A stretch of DNA of 64,000 nucleotides, from NCBI GenBank assembly GCA_036971475.1, contig JBAIZL010000006.1, forward strand, positions 90,130,546 to 90,194,545, written 5' to 3'. The notes beneath the pieces are model-generated. The model was not told where the DNA came from. It ran no database searches and saw only the letters and a list, made by a program, of their open reading frames with translations. The translations under genes were made by a program, and so were the position numbers. This DNA is from Prosapia bicincta (taxonomy: Eukaryota > Arthropoda > Insecta > Hemiptera > Cercopidae). Shown piece after piece: positions 50,781-63,596 of the stretch (within the stretch, counting starts at the first letter, position 1; every line of letters begins with the position of its first letter).

Positions 50781-51962
50781 TATAGCCTCATCTCACTCAA
50801 GCCATTTACCTCGTATACCTTATCCTCCTTCAACCCGTTATCTTCAATGCCGCTTCTGTCTGGTGGCTTCTTTGCTCTAGCACGTCTCTTGGGTGCAGTT
50901 ATAGCCTCATCTCACTGAAGCCAGATACCTCGTATACCTTATCCTCCTTCAACCCGTTATCTTCAATGCCGCTTCTGTCTGGTGGCTTCATTGCTCTAGC
51001 ACGTCTCTTGGGTGCAGTTATAGCCTCATCTCACTGAAGCCAGATACCTCGTATACCTTATCCTCCTTCAACCCGTTATCTTCAATGCCGCTTCTGTCTG
51101 GTGGCTTCATTGCTCTAGCACGTCTCTTGGGTGCAGTTATAGCCTCATCTCACTGAAGCCAGATACCTCGTATACCTTATCCTCCTTCAACCCGTTATCT
51201 TCAATGCCGCTTCTGTCTGGTGGCTTCATTGCTCTAGCACGTCTCTTGGGTGCAGTTATAGCCTCATCTCACTGAAGGCAGATACCTCGTATACCTTATC
51301 CTCCTTCAACCCGTTATCTTCAATGCCGCTTCTGTCTGGTGGCTTCATTGCTCTAGCACGTCTCTTGGGTGCAGTTATAGCCTCATCTCACTGAAGCCAG
51401 ATACCTCGTATACCTTATCCTCCTTCAACCCGTTATCTTCAATGCCGCTTCTGTCTGGTGGCTTCATTGCTCTAGCACGTCTCTTGGGTGCAGTTATAGC
51501 CTCATCTCACTGAAGCCAGATACCTCGTATACCTTATCCTCCTTCAACCCGTTATCTTCAATGCCGCTTCTGTCTGGTGGCTTCATTGCTCTAGCACGTC
51601 TCTTGGGTGCAGTTATAGCCTCATCTCACTCAAGTCAGATACCTCGTATACCTTATCCTCCTTCAACCCGTTATCTTCAATGCCTCTTCTGTCTGGTGGC
51701 TTCTTTGCTCTAGCACGTCTCTTGGGTGCAGTTATAGCCTCATCTCACTCAAGTCAGATACCTCGTATACCTTATCCTCCTTCAACCCGTTATCTTCAAT
51801 GCCTCTTCTGTCTGGTGGCTTCTTTGCTCTAGCACGTCTCTTGGGTGCAGTTATAGCCTCATCTCACTCAAGTCAGATACCTCGTATACCTTATCCTCCT
51901 TCAACCCGTTATCTTCAATGCCTCTTCTGTCTGGTGGCTTCTTTGCTCTAGCACGTCTCTTG
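50781..51962. repeat. Array E: 119-bp tandem repeat, 10 copies
   Basis: The unit starts TATAGCCTCATCTCACTGAA and contains CCAGATACCTCGTATACCTT, ATCCTCCTTCAACCCGTTAT, CTTCAATGCCGCTTCTGTCT and GGTGGCTTCATTGCTCTAGC. Its strand is pyrimidine-rich. Two subtypes form blocks: copies 2-7 (GAAGCCAG, TGCCGC, TTCATTG) and copies 8-10 (CAAGTCAG, TGCCTC, TTCTTTG), with copy 1 mixed. A 77-codon minus ORF with a true ATG (51851-52084) enters the last unit; its product is unknown. Confidence 0.97.
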
Positions 51963-52084
51963 GTTGAATCTTTTAGTAGTCCGCTCTCCAACATCACTAT
52001 CCGTCGCGCCTTCCGCTCTCCCACCCTCCCCGAGTTTAGCAGATCCCCTTCAGCTAAGCTTTCCGCCTTCCCAGAAATCTTCAT

Positions 52085-54544
52085 CTATCTCTACCTAAGG
52101 GATATGAGCGACTGTGTTGAAACTCATCTTATTTTTCCCAAACACAATTTTTTGCGAAAATATCAGATTAATTAAATACGCATTTTCCTTCTGTACTAAG
52201 TAGTAATGAAAACCAAGTCATCTAGGCATGGTATTTTTTAAAAATATGATTAAAATTAAATTAAAGTAAAAATAGACAAGATGTAAGCTAACAGTTACAA
52301 GCGCCAAAGTATGTCTTTTTCTAGTCGCTAGGACTTCACAAGATTTAATCTACCCCTAGATTATAAATTACATACACCACACATTTCCGCACAAATCATA
52401 AGTTCCACATTTCCTTTTTGATTGGATTCCAAAAGTATTTGTTAATTAAAAAAAAGACCTCGTGCTGAAAAAATGGAAGGCGAAAAAAATGACAGTAAAA
52501 TTTTGATGTACAAAGAAGCTAACGTGCACAAAATTATGAGTGTATGATTGCAAAATGGACATTTTTTAAAACTATCATTGTTTTTAAAAAAAATGTTAGA
52601 AGTTTATAAATTTGTATCTGCTTTGGAAACTGCAGGTGGAATTTCGTTTTCTTGGCCGCAGGCTTGGTCTTGACATATTAGTCATACATAAAATACCGGA
52701 GGAATATCCTACTCTATACAGACACACAGATATATTAGAAAGTGTATATATATATCTACGTTAAAGTTATCAACGATGCTAGTAATTTAACACTATTCTT
52801 CTGTAACATGTGCACTGGATTCCGAGAAGAAACATACTGTACACGCAGGCGATGATTGACATATGGCGTTTAAAGTTTAATGTTGTTTTGATGTATCAGT
52901 TGACAGTAATATGAATATTCATTGTTGACTAAACAGCAACAGCGCATGTGCAAAGAGCGTGAATCCATTAACATTCCAACAGCATTCCCAGCCTATGACG
53001 TAGTAGGCAAGAGGTCTTGTCACGCAAGTATGCGTAGAGAGTTGCGTAAACCCGTATAAGCTACAATAACCAAAAACTGAAGCATCCAACCTACCTGTCC
53101 CGACGCACGATTATCCAGAGAACACAATGTAGTACATCATTATATTTGTGCCATTAGACTGAAGAAACAAATTTTTTCAAGAGTATTACAACTCAACATA
53201 AATTATTTATTAATTATAGAACGGATTCGAATTGCGACGAGGATTTTATTATTTACAGATTAAATTCTGTAAAGAGGTTTTGGATCTGTGGCCATTCTTA
53301 AAATTTATCTTTTTTTGAAAAACCTAATACAAGTTATTATTGGATTAAAACATTTTAAACAAAATTAACAAATTATGAAAAATTAAAATAATTGGAAGAT
53401 AATCAAAATAATAATGCTAACGAACAAAATGATAACACATAGTGGTTTAACTGAACAACCAAATAAAAGTAATTGCAAGAAAAAAACTAAACAAGCTACG
53501 TATGTACGAAGAGAATGTTAAACCTAAGGAGATGGGCGATCAAGTACTGCGGATACATCCCTTCAACGATGTTTGCAAGCTTCCTTGAGGAAGTCAGTAA
53601 TGCTGGTAGGCCTACGTTCTGACGTTATGCAACTCTAAATAAAATGGGACAAAACAACCCAAGTTCTCCCCATCTCTGTCTAGAGCTTCTATCCGCTACC
53701 CAACCACAAAAATACACTTGTATGTGTAATGTAATTTAAAATAACTGTAAAATTAGCGTTATAAACTTGTGGTTGTATCTTTAGAGTTTCAAACTCTTCT
53801 TTTACTTATATTGAAAGTAACTTCTTTGTAATGAAATTATTCCCATTCCTGAAGGATGTTAGAACCACGTTCTGTTAGAAATTTATTGATATATCTTAAT
53901 AAAAATGTTTTATAGTAAATTTAGAAAAATAGTATCAGTTTTGTCAAAATAGCGGGGAAAATTGGTAAAGCGTACGTGAGGGATTTATACAAAAAACGAA
54001 CGAATTAAATAAAAATCGAACAATTATGAAACATTATTTATTATCTAAGAGGTTTTCTTTAACGGTTACATTATTTAGGTTTAGGAATATGACGATCTAT
54101 TTTATAAGTTAAATTTATTGTTTTCTGAATTTATGGCTTCTAAACGTCTTTTTCAGCTGCTAAAATTAACTGATTTAAAACGGATGTAAACAAATGTTGT
54201 CATGACAAAGCCGCTTTCTGTCAAGTCTTAGTTATAGTAAATTCCTGTAAATTTAAGCTCTGTTTAGAATATTCGAAACCTGAATTTTATTCTATCTGTT
54301 ACCGGGAAGGTTTCATTCATTTGCAAATTTGCACACTGCCGGGTTTAGCGGTGGGCAAACAGTAAGCATTCTTGGCGAATTCTTTTCATGTAGCCCTAAC
54401 ATATACAAATATTCATATGAATTTTTATAAATAATCTTTGTTATTCATTGCACATGGTGAAAACCAAATGGAAATTATTATTGCTTGAAATGATGACAAA
54501 ATTTACATACTGAGTTTCAACTAAGTGAGGTCATTTTCATGACT
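52085..54544. other. Non-coding DNA between arrays E and F
   Basis: About 2.5 kb with no recognisable exon, transposon end or RNA gene. Confidence 0.5.
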
Positions 54545-54560
54545 GCGAGGGTGGACACAT

Positions 54561-57500
54561 GCCAACAGTTTTATATTCATGGAAAAGGGTTGCTTTCTCT
54601 GGATATTCGCGGCTGTTATTTATGGAAACAGTTGACACATGCCAACCGGTTTATATAGATGGAAAAGGGTTGCTTTCTCTGGATATTCGCGGCTGTTATT
54701 TATGGAAACAGTTGACACATGCCAACCGATTTATATAGATGGAAAAGGGTTGCTTTCTCTGGATATTCGCGGCTGTTATTTATGGAAACAGGTGACACAT
54801 GCCAACAGTTTTATATTCATGGAAAAGGGTTGCTTTCTCTGGATATTCGCGGCTGTTATTTATGGAAACAGTTGACACATGCCAACCGGTTTATATAGAT
54901 GGAAAAGGGTTGCTTTCTCTGGATATTCGCGGCTGTTATTTATGGAAACAGTTGACACATGCCAACCGGTTTATATAGATGGAAAAGGGTTGCTTTCTCT
55001 GGATATTCGCGGCTGTTATTTATGGAAACAGTTGACACATGCCAACAGGTTTATATAGATGGAAAAGGGTTGCTTTCTCTGGATATTCGCGGCTGTTATT
55101 TATGGAAACAGGTGACACATGCCAGCAGGTTTATATAGATGGAAAAGGGTTGCTTTCTCTGGATATTCGCGGCTGTTATTTATGGAAACAGGTGACACAT
55201 GCCAGCAGGTTTATATAGATGGAAAAGGGTTGCTTTCTCTGGATATTCGCGGCTGTTATTTATGGAAACAGGTGACACATGCCAGCAGGTTTATATAGAT
55301 GGAAAAGGGTTGCTTTCTCTGGATATTCGCGGCTGTTATTTATGGAAACAGGTGACACATGCCAACAGGTTTATATAGATGGAAAAGGGTTGCTTTCTCT
55401 GGATATTCGCGGCTGTTATTTATGGAAACAGGTGACACATGCCAACAGTTTTATATTCATGGAAAAGGGTTGCTTTCTCTGGATATTCGCGGCTGTTATT
55501 TATGGAAACAGTTGACACATGCCAACCGGTTTATATAGATGGAAAAGGGTTGCTTTCTCTGGATATTCGCGGCTGTTATTTATGGAAACAGTTGACACAT
55601 GCCAACCGGTTTATATAGATGGAAAAGGGTTGCTTTCTCTGGATATTCGCGGCTGTTATTTATGGAAACAGTTGACACATGCCAACAGGTTTATATAGAT
55701 GGAAAAGGGTTGCTTTCTCTGGATATTCGCGGCTGTTATTTATGGAAACAGGTGACACATGCCAGCAGGTTTATATAGATGGAAAAGGGTTGCTTTCTCT
55801 GGATATTCGCGGCTGTTATTTATGGAAACAGGTGACACATGCCAGCAGGTTTATATAGATGGAAAAGGGTTGCTTTCTCTGGATATTCGCGGCTGTTATT
55901 TATGGAAACAGGTGACACATGCCAGCAGGTTTATATAGATGGAAAAGGGTTGCTTTCTCTGGATATTCGCGGCTGTTATTTATGGAAACAGGTGACACAT
56001 GCCAACAGGTTTATATAGATGGAAAAGGGTTGCTTTCTCTGGATATTCGCGGCTGTTATTTATGGAAACAGGTGACACATGCCAGCAGGTTTATATAGAT
56101 GGAAAAGGGTTGCTTTCTCTGGATATTCGCGGCTGTTATTTATGGAAACAGGTGACACATGCCAGCAGGTTTATATAGATGGAAAAGGGTTGCTTTCTCT
56201 GGATATTCGCGGCTGTTATTTATGGAAACAGGTGACACATGCCAGCAGGTTTATATAGATGGAAAAGGGTTGCTTTCTCTGGATATTCGCGGCTGTTATT
56301 TATGGAAACAGGTGACACATGCCAGCAGGTTTATATAGATGGAAAAGGGTTGCTTTCTCTGGATATTCGCGGCTGTTATTTATGGAAACAGGTGACACAT
56401 GCCAGCAGGTTTATATAGATGGAAAAGGGTTGCTTTCTCTGGATATTCGCGGCTGTTATTTATGGAAACAGGTGACACATGCCAGCAGGTTTATATAGAT
56501 GGAAAAGGGTTGCTTTCTCTGGATATTCGCGGCTGTTATTTATGGAAACAGGTGACACATGCCAGCAGGTTTATATAGATGGAAAAGGGTTGCTTTCTCT
56601 GGATATTCGCGGCTGTTATTTATGGAAACAGGTGACACATGCCAGCAGGTTTATATAGATGGAAAAGGGTTGCTTTCTCTGGATATTCGCGGCTGTTATT
56701 TATGGAAACAGGTGACACATGCCAGCAGGTTTATATAGATGGAAAAGGGTTGCTTTCTCTGGATATTCGCGGCTGTTATTTATGGAAACAGGTGACACAT
56801 GCCAGCAGGTTTATATAGATGGAAAAGGGTTGCTTTCTCTGGATATTCGCGGCTGTTATTTATGGAAACAGGTGACACATGCCAGCAGGTTTATATAGAT
56901 GGAAAAGGGTTGCTTTCTCTGGATATTCGCGGCTGTTATTTATGGAAACAGGTGACACATGCCAGCAGGTTTATATAGATGGAAAAGGGTTGCTTTCTCT
57001 GGATATTCGCGGCTGTTATTTATGGAAACAGGTGACACATGCCAGCAGGTTTATATAGATGGAAAAGGGTTGCTTTCTCTGGATATTCGCGGCTGTTATT
57101 TATGGAAACAGGTGACACATGCCAGCAGGTTTATATAGATGGAAAAGGGTTGCTTTCTCTGGATATTCGCGGCTGTTATTTATGGAAACAGGTGACACAT
57201 GCCAGCAGGTTTATATAGATGGAAAAGGGTTGCTTTCTCTGGATATTCGCGGCTGTTATTTATGGAAACAGGTGACACATGCCAACAGGTTTATATAGAT
57301 GGAAAAGGGTTGCTTTCTCTGGATATTCGCGGCTGTTATTTATGGAAACAGGTGACACATGCCAACAGGTTTATATAGATGGAAAAGGGTTGCTTTCTCT
57401 GGATATTCGCGGCTGTTATTTATGGAAACAGGTGACACATGCCAACAGGTTTATATAGATGGAAAAGGGTTGCTTTCTCTGGATATTCGCGGCTGTTATT

Positions 57501-58650
57501 TATGGTAACAGTTGACACATGCCAACAGGTTTATATAGATGGAAAAGGGTTGCTTTCTCTGGATATTCGCGGCTGTTATTTATGGAAACAGGTGACACAT
57601 GCCAGCAGGTTTATATAGATGGAAAAGGGTTGCTTTCTCTGGATATTCGCGGCTGTTATTTATGGAAACAGTTGACACATGCTAACCGGTTTATATAGAT
57701 GGAAATGGGTTGCTTTCTCTGGATATTCGCGGCTGTTATTTATGGAAACAGTTGACACATGCCAACAGGTTTATATAGATGGAAAAGGGTTGCTTTCTCT
57801 GGATATTCGCGGCTGTTATTTATGGAAACAGGTGACACATGCCAGCAGGTTTATATAGATGGAAAAGGGTTGCTTTCTCTGGATATTCGCGGCTGTTATT
57901 TATGGTAACAGTTGACACATGCTAACCGGTTTATATAGATGGAAATGGGTTGCTTTCTCTGGATATTCGCGGCTGTTATTTATGGAAACAGTTGACACAT
58001 GCCAACAGGTTTATATAGATGGAAAAGGGTTGCTTTCTCTGGATATTCGCTGCTGTTTCTTATGGAAACAGGGTTGACAAAATCCAACAGGTTAATATAC
58101 ATGGAAAAGGGTTTCCTTTTCTGGGACAGCGTTGACACATGCCAACAGGTTTATATACATGGAAAAGGGTCGCTTTGTCTGGATATTCGCTGACGTTTCT
58201 TATGGAAACAGGGTTGACACATGCCAACAGGTTTATATACATGGAAAAGGGTTGCTTTGTCTGGATACTCGCTGACGTTTCTTATGGAAACAGGGTTGAC
58301 ACATGCCAACAGGTTTATATACATGGAAAAGGGTTGCTTTGTCTGGATACTCGCTGACGTTTCTTATGGAAACAGGGTTGACACATGCCAACAGGTTTAT
58401 ATACATGGAAAAGGGTTGCTTTGTCTGGATACTCGCTGACGTTTCTTATGGAAACAGGGTTGACACATGCCAACAGATTTATATACATGGAAAAGGGTTG
58501 CTTTGTCTGGATACTCGCTGACGTTTCTTATGGAAACAGGGTTGACACATGCCAACAGGTTTATATACATGGAAAAGGTTTGCTTCCTCTGAATATTCGC
58601 CGCTGTTTCTTATGGACACAGGGTTGTTTTTTCTGGATATTCGCGGCTGA
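54561..58650. repeat. Array F: 80/82-bp tandem repeat, ~51 copies
   Basis: The main unit is 80 bp: GCCAGCAGGTTTATATAGAT, GGAAAAGGGTTGCTTTCTCT, GGATATTCGCGGCTGTTATT, TATGGAAACAGGTGACACAT. About 44 copies run to ~58080, then ~6 copies of a diverged 82-bp form (TATATACATGG, GTCTGGATACTCGCTGACGT). A subtype with TTTTATATTCATGG starts at 54561, 54801 and 55441; the 8-unit block 54801-55440 is repeated as 55441-56080. A 3-unit block near 57601-57840 is repeated at 57841-58080. Confidence 0.97.
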
Positions 58651-58659
58651 AGTCAATGT

Positions 58660-59422
58660 AATCAATCGTTAAGACAGGCTACTTAGATATGGCACTGGCT
58701 TCAGTCAAGCAATTACGTCAATATATCCCTAATTGCAACTATACGAATTTAAAAATTGCCTTTACAATAAAAATAAAGTGATATTAATGATTCAATTGTT
58801 GGGCATGTGATAGCCGCGTGGGCGTGTTGATTCCGTCAGCGCAACTGTTAAGAGCGGACCTTGAAACTGGCAAGTCTGTCACTGCTACATTATTTACCAT
58901 TGTGTTCATAAAAGTTTCATTAACTTTTACCATTCTTAGCGCTTAAACGAGCAAAACTCACATGTTCCTATGTTTACTTTGGGAAAATTAACACAGTAAC
59001 TCAACGGATTCTGATGAAATTGGCCGAAGTTACCCCGAAACCAGTTTAGAAAACGGCTCGCCATTATTGCTTTTAAATTAATATACATTATTTAATTGTA
59101 AACTATTTGTGGTTACGTCAATATTTTCAAAACATAAAAAATAGTGGTCAAATACATTCGTATTATTTGGTCAAATACAATTACGTTTATTAAAACACTT
59201 GTGGAATTTATTCAATTACAGCAGATTAAAAAATCATAAAGTAGGAGAATCAAAAATGATTTTGAAGACATCTTTTTTTTTTTTAAAAAAAAACAATATT
59301 TAAGGAGAAGTGGCATTGTGGTCAAAAGAATGTCGTGACGTCACTAGCCAGTCAATTATCCGCTTCAAGTTTTTTAAGTTTCATAAGATTAGATAAGACG
59401 CCTTAGTTCATGGTGGACATAC
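58660..59422. other. Non-coding DNA between arrays F and G
   Basis: No gene seen. CTCAACGGATTCTGATGAAA at about 59000 resembles a motif found in many dispersed insect repeats. Confidence 0.4.
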
Positions 59423-60968
59423 GTTCAAGCAAGTTACTAGAGCAATCCTAAGGATTATGTTGGTCGCAAAACATTCGCATCCAGGAAAATACATATGTTC
59501 AAGCAAGTTACTAGAGCAATCCTAAGGATTATGTTGGTCGCAAAACATTCGTATCCAGGAAAATACATATGTTCACGCAAGTTACTAGAGCAATCCTAAG
59601 GATTATGTTAGACGCAAAACATTCGCATCCAGGAAAATACATATGTTCAAACAAGTTACTAGAGCAATCCTAAGGATTATGTTGGTCGCAAAACATTCGT
59701 ATCCAGGAAAATACATATGTTCAAGCAAGTTACTAGAGCAATCCTAAGGATTATGTTGGTCGCAAAACATTCGCATCCAGGAAAATACATATGTTCAAGC
59801 AAGTTACTAGAGCAATCCTAAGGATTATGTTGGTCGCAAAACATTCGTATCCAGGAAAATACATATGTTCACGCAAGTTACTAGAGCAATCCTAAGGATT
59901 ATGTTGGTCGCAAAACATTCGCATCCAGGAAAATACATATGTTCAAACAAGTTACTAGAGCAATCCTAAGGATTATGTTAGTCGCAAAACATTCGCATCC
60001 AGGAAAATACATATGTTCAAGCAAGTTACTAGAGCAATCCTAAGGATTATGTTAGACGCAAAACATTCGCATCCAGGAAAATACATATGTTCAAACAAGT
60101 TACTAGAGCAATCCTAAGGATTATGTTAGACGCAAAACATTCGCATCCAGGAAAATACATATGTTCAAACAAGTTACTAGAGCAATCCTAAGGATTATGT
60201 TAGTCGCAAAACATTCGCATCCAGGAAAATACATATGTTCAAACAAGTTACTAGAGCAATCCTAAGGATTATGTTAGACGCAAAACATTCGCATCCAGGA
60301 AAATACATATGTTCAAGCAAGTTACTAGAGCAATCCTAAGGATTATGTTAGACGCAAAACATTCGCATCCAGGAAAATACATATGTTCACGCAAGTTACT
60401 AGAGCAATCCTAAGGATTATGTTGGTCGCAAAACATTCGCATCCAGGAAAATACATATGTTCACGCAAGTTACTAGAGCAATCCTAAGGATTATGTTGGT
60501 CGCAAAACATTCGCATCCAGGAAAATACATATGTTCACGCAAGTTACTAGAGCAATCCTAAGGATTATGTTGGTCGCAAAACATTCGCATCCAGGAAAAT
60601 ACATATGTTCACGCAAGTTACTAGAGCAATCCTAAGGATTATGTTGGTCGCAAAACATTCGCATCCAGGAAAATACATATGTTCAAACAAGTTACTAGAG
60701 CAATCCTAAGGATTATGTTAGACGCAAAACATTCGCATCCAGGAAAATACATATGTTCAAGCAAGTTACTAGAGCAATCCTAAGGATTATGTTAGACGCA
60801 AAACATTCGCATCCAGGAAAATACATATGTTCAAGCAAGTTACTAGAGCAATCCTAAGGATTATGTTAGTCGCAAAACATTCGCATCCAGGAAAATACAT
60901 ATGTTCAAGCAAGTTACTAGAGCAATCCTAAGGATTATGTTAGACGCAAAACATTCGCATCCTGGAAC
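59423..60968. repeat. Array G: 74-bp tandem repeat, 21 copies
   Basis: The unit GTTCAAGCAAGTTACTAGAG, CAATCCTAAGGATTATGTTG, GTCGCAAAACATTCGCATCC, AGGAAAATACATAT, with the near-palindrome AATCCTAAGGATT. Variable sites: CAAGC/CACGC/CAAAC, GGTCGC/AGACGC/AGTCGC, CGCATCC/CGTATCC. Units 1-4 and 5-8 have almost the same order of variants, indicating a 296-bp block duplication. Confidence 0.97.
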
Positions 60969-60969
60969 T

Positions 60970-62999
60970 TTCACAGCAAATATACGACTGTAGGCTATAA
61001 GAAGTAGTTTAAATACAGTTCCAGAACTGAGGCGCAGATCTGTTACCCGATAGAAGATTGAAGTGTCGTGAGAAGTTGGGTCATGGGCGATGTACGCGGC
61101 ACGTTCCCACACATTTTGCCTGCCGAACAGTATCTATTCTGTTCCGTGGAATGTATTACACATGGACACGCTACGCAAGGCTTCTATTCTCGTAAGCATT
61201 AATGTTATTAAACACCATTGTTTTCCAAGTATTATTAAAAAAAAATGTTTATATATAAATGCGTATCCACGACTAGGTTGCAATCCTTAATAATGTATTA
61301 GGTAAAAAGTTACATACAGTCAGATAATACATTATCGAAGATGGAAAAGTAGTCGATGAAACAGTATACAAAAATTAGTTCTTGTGAGAATTTTCAGCAA
61401 ATTTTATTTTAAATGTTTGTCGAGTGTCAGTGGTTACTGATTATCTCCAGACTTTTATGATTAGGTTCTTGATTTGCTGTCGTTCTCCTCCAGGAAAGCT
61501 CCCATAGTTTGTGGTAAACAAACTTACTAACGGGGAAAAATTACTTTTTATGCTAAGAAAGGGCCATAAAAGTCAGTGCACTGTGAAGCTCTATAGCAAA
61601 TACGTCAGAGTACCTAATACAAGACATTAAGTGCTCTGTGCTAGGGACATTTTATTAGTATCTAGTTTTAGGGCAGAGATCTCAATAAATTTTCATCTCT
61701 ACAGGTCTAGAAGTTTTTAAACGTCCGGAGATGTGACTATTGGTGTCATCCTTATACAAGAACGAGACATCTGAAGAAACATAAACTTGTCATTCTGTAC
61801 ATAACCACGATGTCCTGATCAAACTACTAAACTGGACACAGCATTCTGTACTCAAACATTCAATAATTGTATAATTGATTTACAAAGATGTTTACATAAA
61901 TCCAAAACTTTGTAAAAGTAGTTTTGGATTAACAAGAAATACAGCTTCAAGAGACAAGATATAATATGTTTGTAATTTGCTCTGTTAGCAAACTTATCAA
62001 ACTACAAACATTATTATAATTAAAATTCCCAACACAAGGCAGGCAGAACTCAAAGAAATAAAGTAGTAGAGATATTTGAAAAACACGTTTTCTGAATGAG
62101 TTAGAACAACTCCAGCCAACATGACCGTAATAAGGCGTGCGGTAAAAACCTACGCTCACCCATACATACTTTTATAATACTCTGTGGCCTTTAATCTGTT
62201 CCTAGTTTTTTCTTTTATAAGTCAACTCCGTATTTGGCAAAAACTATTTAAAATTCTTTCCAAGTTGCGTTTGAAAATGGCGGCCAACATTATGCATCGG
62301 AGCGAGGAATGTGCATGAAGGCGAGACAAACAGTTTTTGCAAATTGTTGATGGCAAGGTGCCAAGAGATTGACAAGCCCACGATCAGCTAAGTGCGTTTC
62401 TATATGTCTATCATACAGTTTTATATGCTGTTTAGGTGCCGTTTGAATATTTAATACATTTCTTGATCTGCACTAATCCCATCGTGTTATTTTCAACCTT
62501 ACTGGACTTGTTGCCATACAACGAGGTCAAATTTACTCATAGTTCACAGGTTCCTTAAAATTCACACATCGCCACTGCGTTCAGAATTGCGAAACTCTGC
62601 ATGCGCACTTGTGTAGAGGGCTTGGTGTGACAAGAATTTCGTATGTACGTTATAGATACCTAAACCGCTGAACAGAAGTTGATGAAATTTGGAGGGTTTG
62701 TTTAACATACTCTAAGGATGGTGCGTGTAAAGTTTGGTTTAGATCCATACACAGGGCTCCGCCTCAGAGTGTTAGGATGATTCAGTGTATAGTCTTCCAT
62801 AAGTCTAATGTTAAAATGTATATCCATACTAGCGTAACATAAATGAATTTAAAAAAATTATAAACATGTAAAAATAAAAATACATTATTAGGCTAATTAT
62901 TTTAAACTGTTACAAATTGCTAAATTCTATCTACAATTATTGATATCACACTTATTGATATTAAAAGTAGGAACACGGATAAAATTCTTGCGAAATTTG
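60970..62999. other. Non-coding DNA downstream of array G
   Basis: No exon recognised. AAAATGGCGGCC at about 62273 resembles a YY1-type promoter element, but no associated transcript signal is visible. CTAAACCGCTGAACAGAAGT at about 62660 resembles a motif common near Helitron debris. Confidence 0.4.
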
Positions 63000-63345
63000 A
63001 ATCAACCAAAGCCGTGCAACGGAACCACAAAACCACAAAAAAACTGACACCCAACTTGATCCGGGCAGAAATCAGAGTTGGCAAGTTCATAGGAAAGATG
63101 GTCTTAATTCCACGAATACCGATCATTTCATCAGATCTACCTATTGATTTCAAACGACTACAATTTACTTTGTTTCTTGCATTCGCAATAAACACAGACA
63201 AGGCACAAGGATCGCACAATGATTGCATTGACCATGGCTGGATTAAATTTGGAAGACTCGAGATTTTACCACGGACAATTACATGTTACGTGCTCACGTG
63301 TTGGGACATCTAAAATTTGTATATTTATACGCCTAATGAAATGAA
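63000..63345 (+). pseudogene. Helitron (Pif1-like) helicase C-terminal fragment
   Basis: The plus strand reads VGKFIGKMVLIPRIPIISSD, LPIDFKRLQFTLFLAFAINT and DKAQGS. After a frameshift it reads TMAGLNLEDSRFYHGQLHVT then CSRVGTSK. These are the last Helitron helicase blocks (IPRIPL.PSD.PF.FKR.QFP.....AMTINK.QGQ; FSHGQLYVACSRVG, helicase motif VI). Only ~110 codons remain, with a frameshift and no Rep domain, so it is dead. Confidence 0.75.
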
Positions 63346-63424
63346 GAAAAACATTGTCTATTCTCTAGCATTGCAGTAAATGAAATACAATTATTTAGAT
63401 CTTTGATTTGCTTTTCTTATTGCA

Positions 63425-63446
63425 AATATATATATATATATATATA
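63425..63446. repeat. Short (AT)n
   Basis: About 11 AT repeats. Confidence 0.9.
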
Positions 63447-63482
63447 GTGTATAAGGTTAAACAAGCCGAGGAGAATATACAT

Positions 63483-63596
63483 CTTGTCTACATTCAGTAT
63501 AACTTGCAAGAAATATAACTAGTCAACGTCGGTGTTAGTCTTGTCTACATTCAGTATAACTTGCAAGAAATATAACTAGTCAACGTTGGTGTTAGT
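63483..63596. repeat. 57-bp direct duplication
   Basis: CTTGTCTACATTCAGTATAA through CAACGTCGGTGTTAGT is present twice in tandem with one C/T difference (GTCGG/GTTGG). Confidence 0.95.

Noticed and set aside
51851..52084. 77-codon minus ORF with ATG and a basic, charged sequence (KRRARAKKPPDRRG)
   Set aside because: It ends inside array E, has no recognisable domain and no clear splice sites. It could be a remnant exon from which the 119-bp unit arose, but there is not enough to call a gene.
54639..55515. 78-codon ORFs starting MPTGLYRWKR / MPAGLYRWKR
   Set aside because: Short readings across the 80-bp array; the unit length is not a multiple of three and the frame closes after about three units.
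43311..60968. CRISPR-like interpretation of regularly spaced repeats
   Set aside because: The repeats are contiguous without unique spacers and the genome is eukaryotic; these are minisatellites.
62273..62284. AAAATGGCGGCC, a YY1-like promoter motif
   Set aside because: A single 12-bp match with no exon or other promoter signal nearby; expected by chance.
62920..63228. 102-codon minus ORF
   Set aside because: Antisense to the Helitron helicase fragment, which explains the region better.
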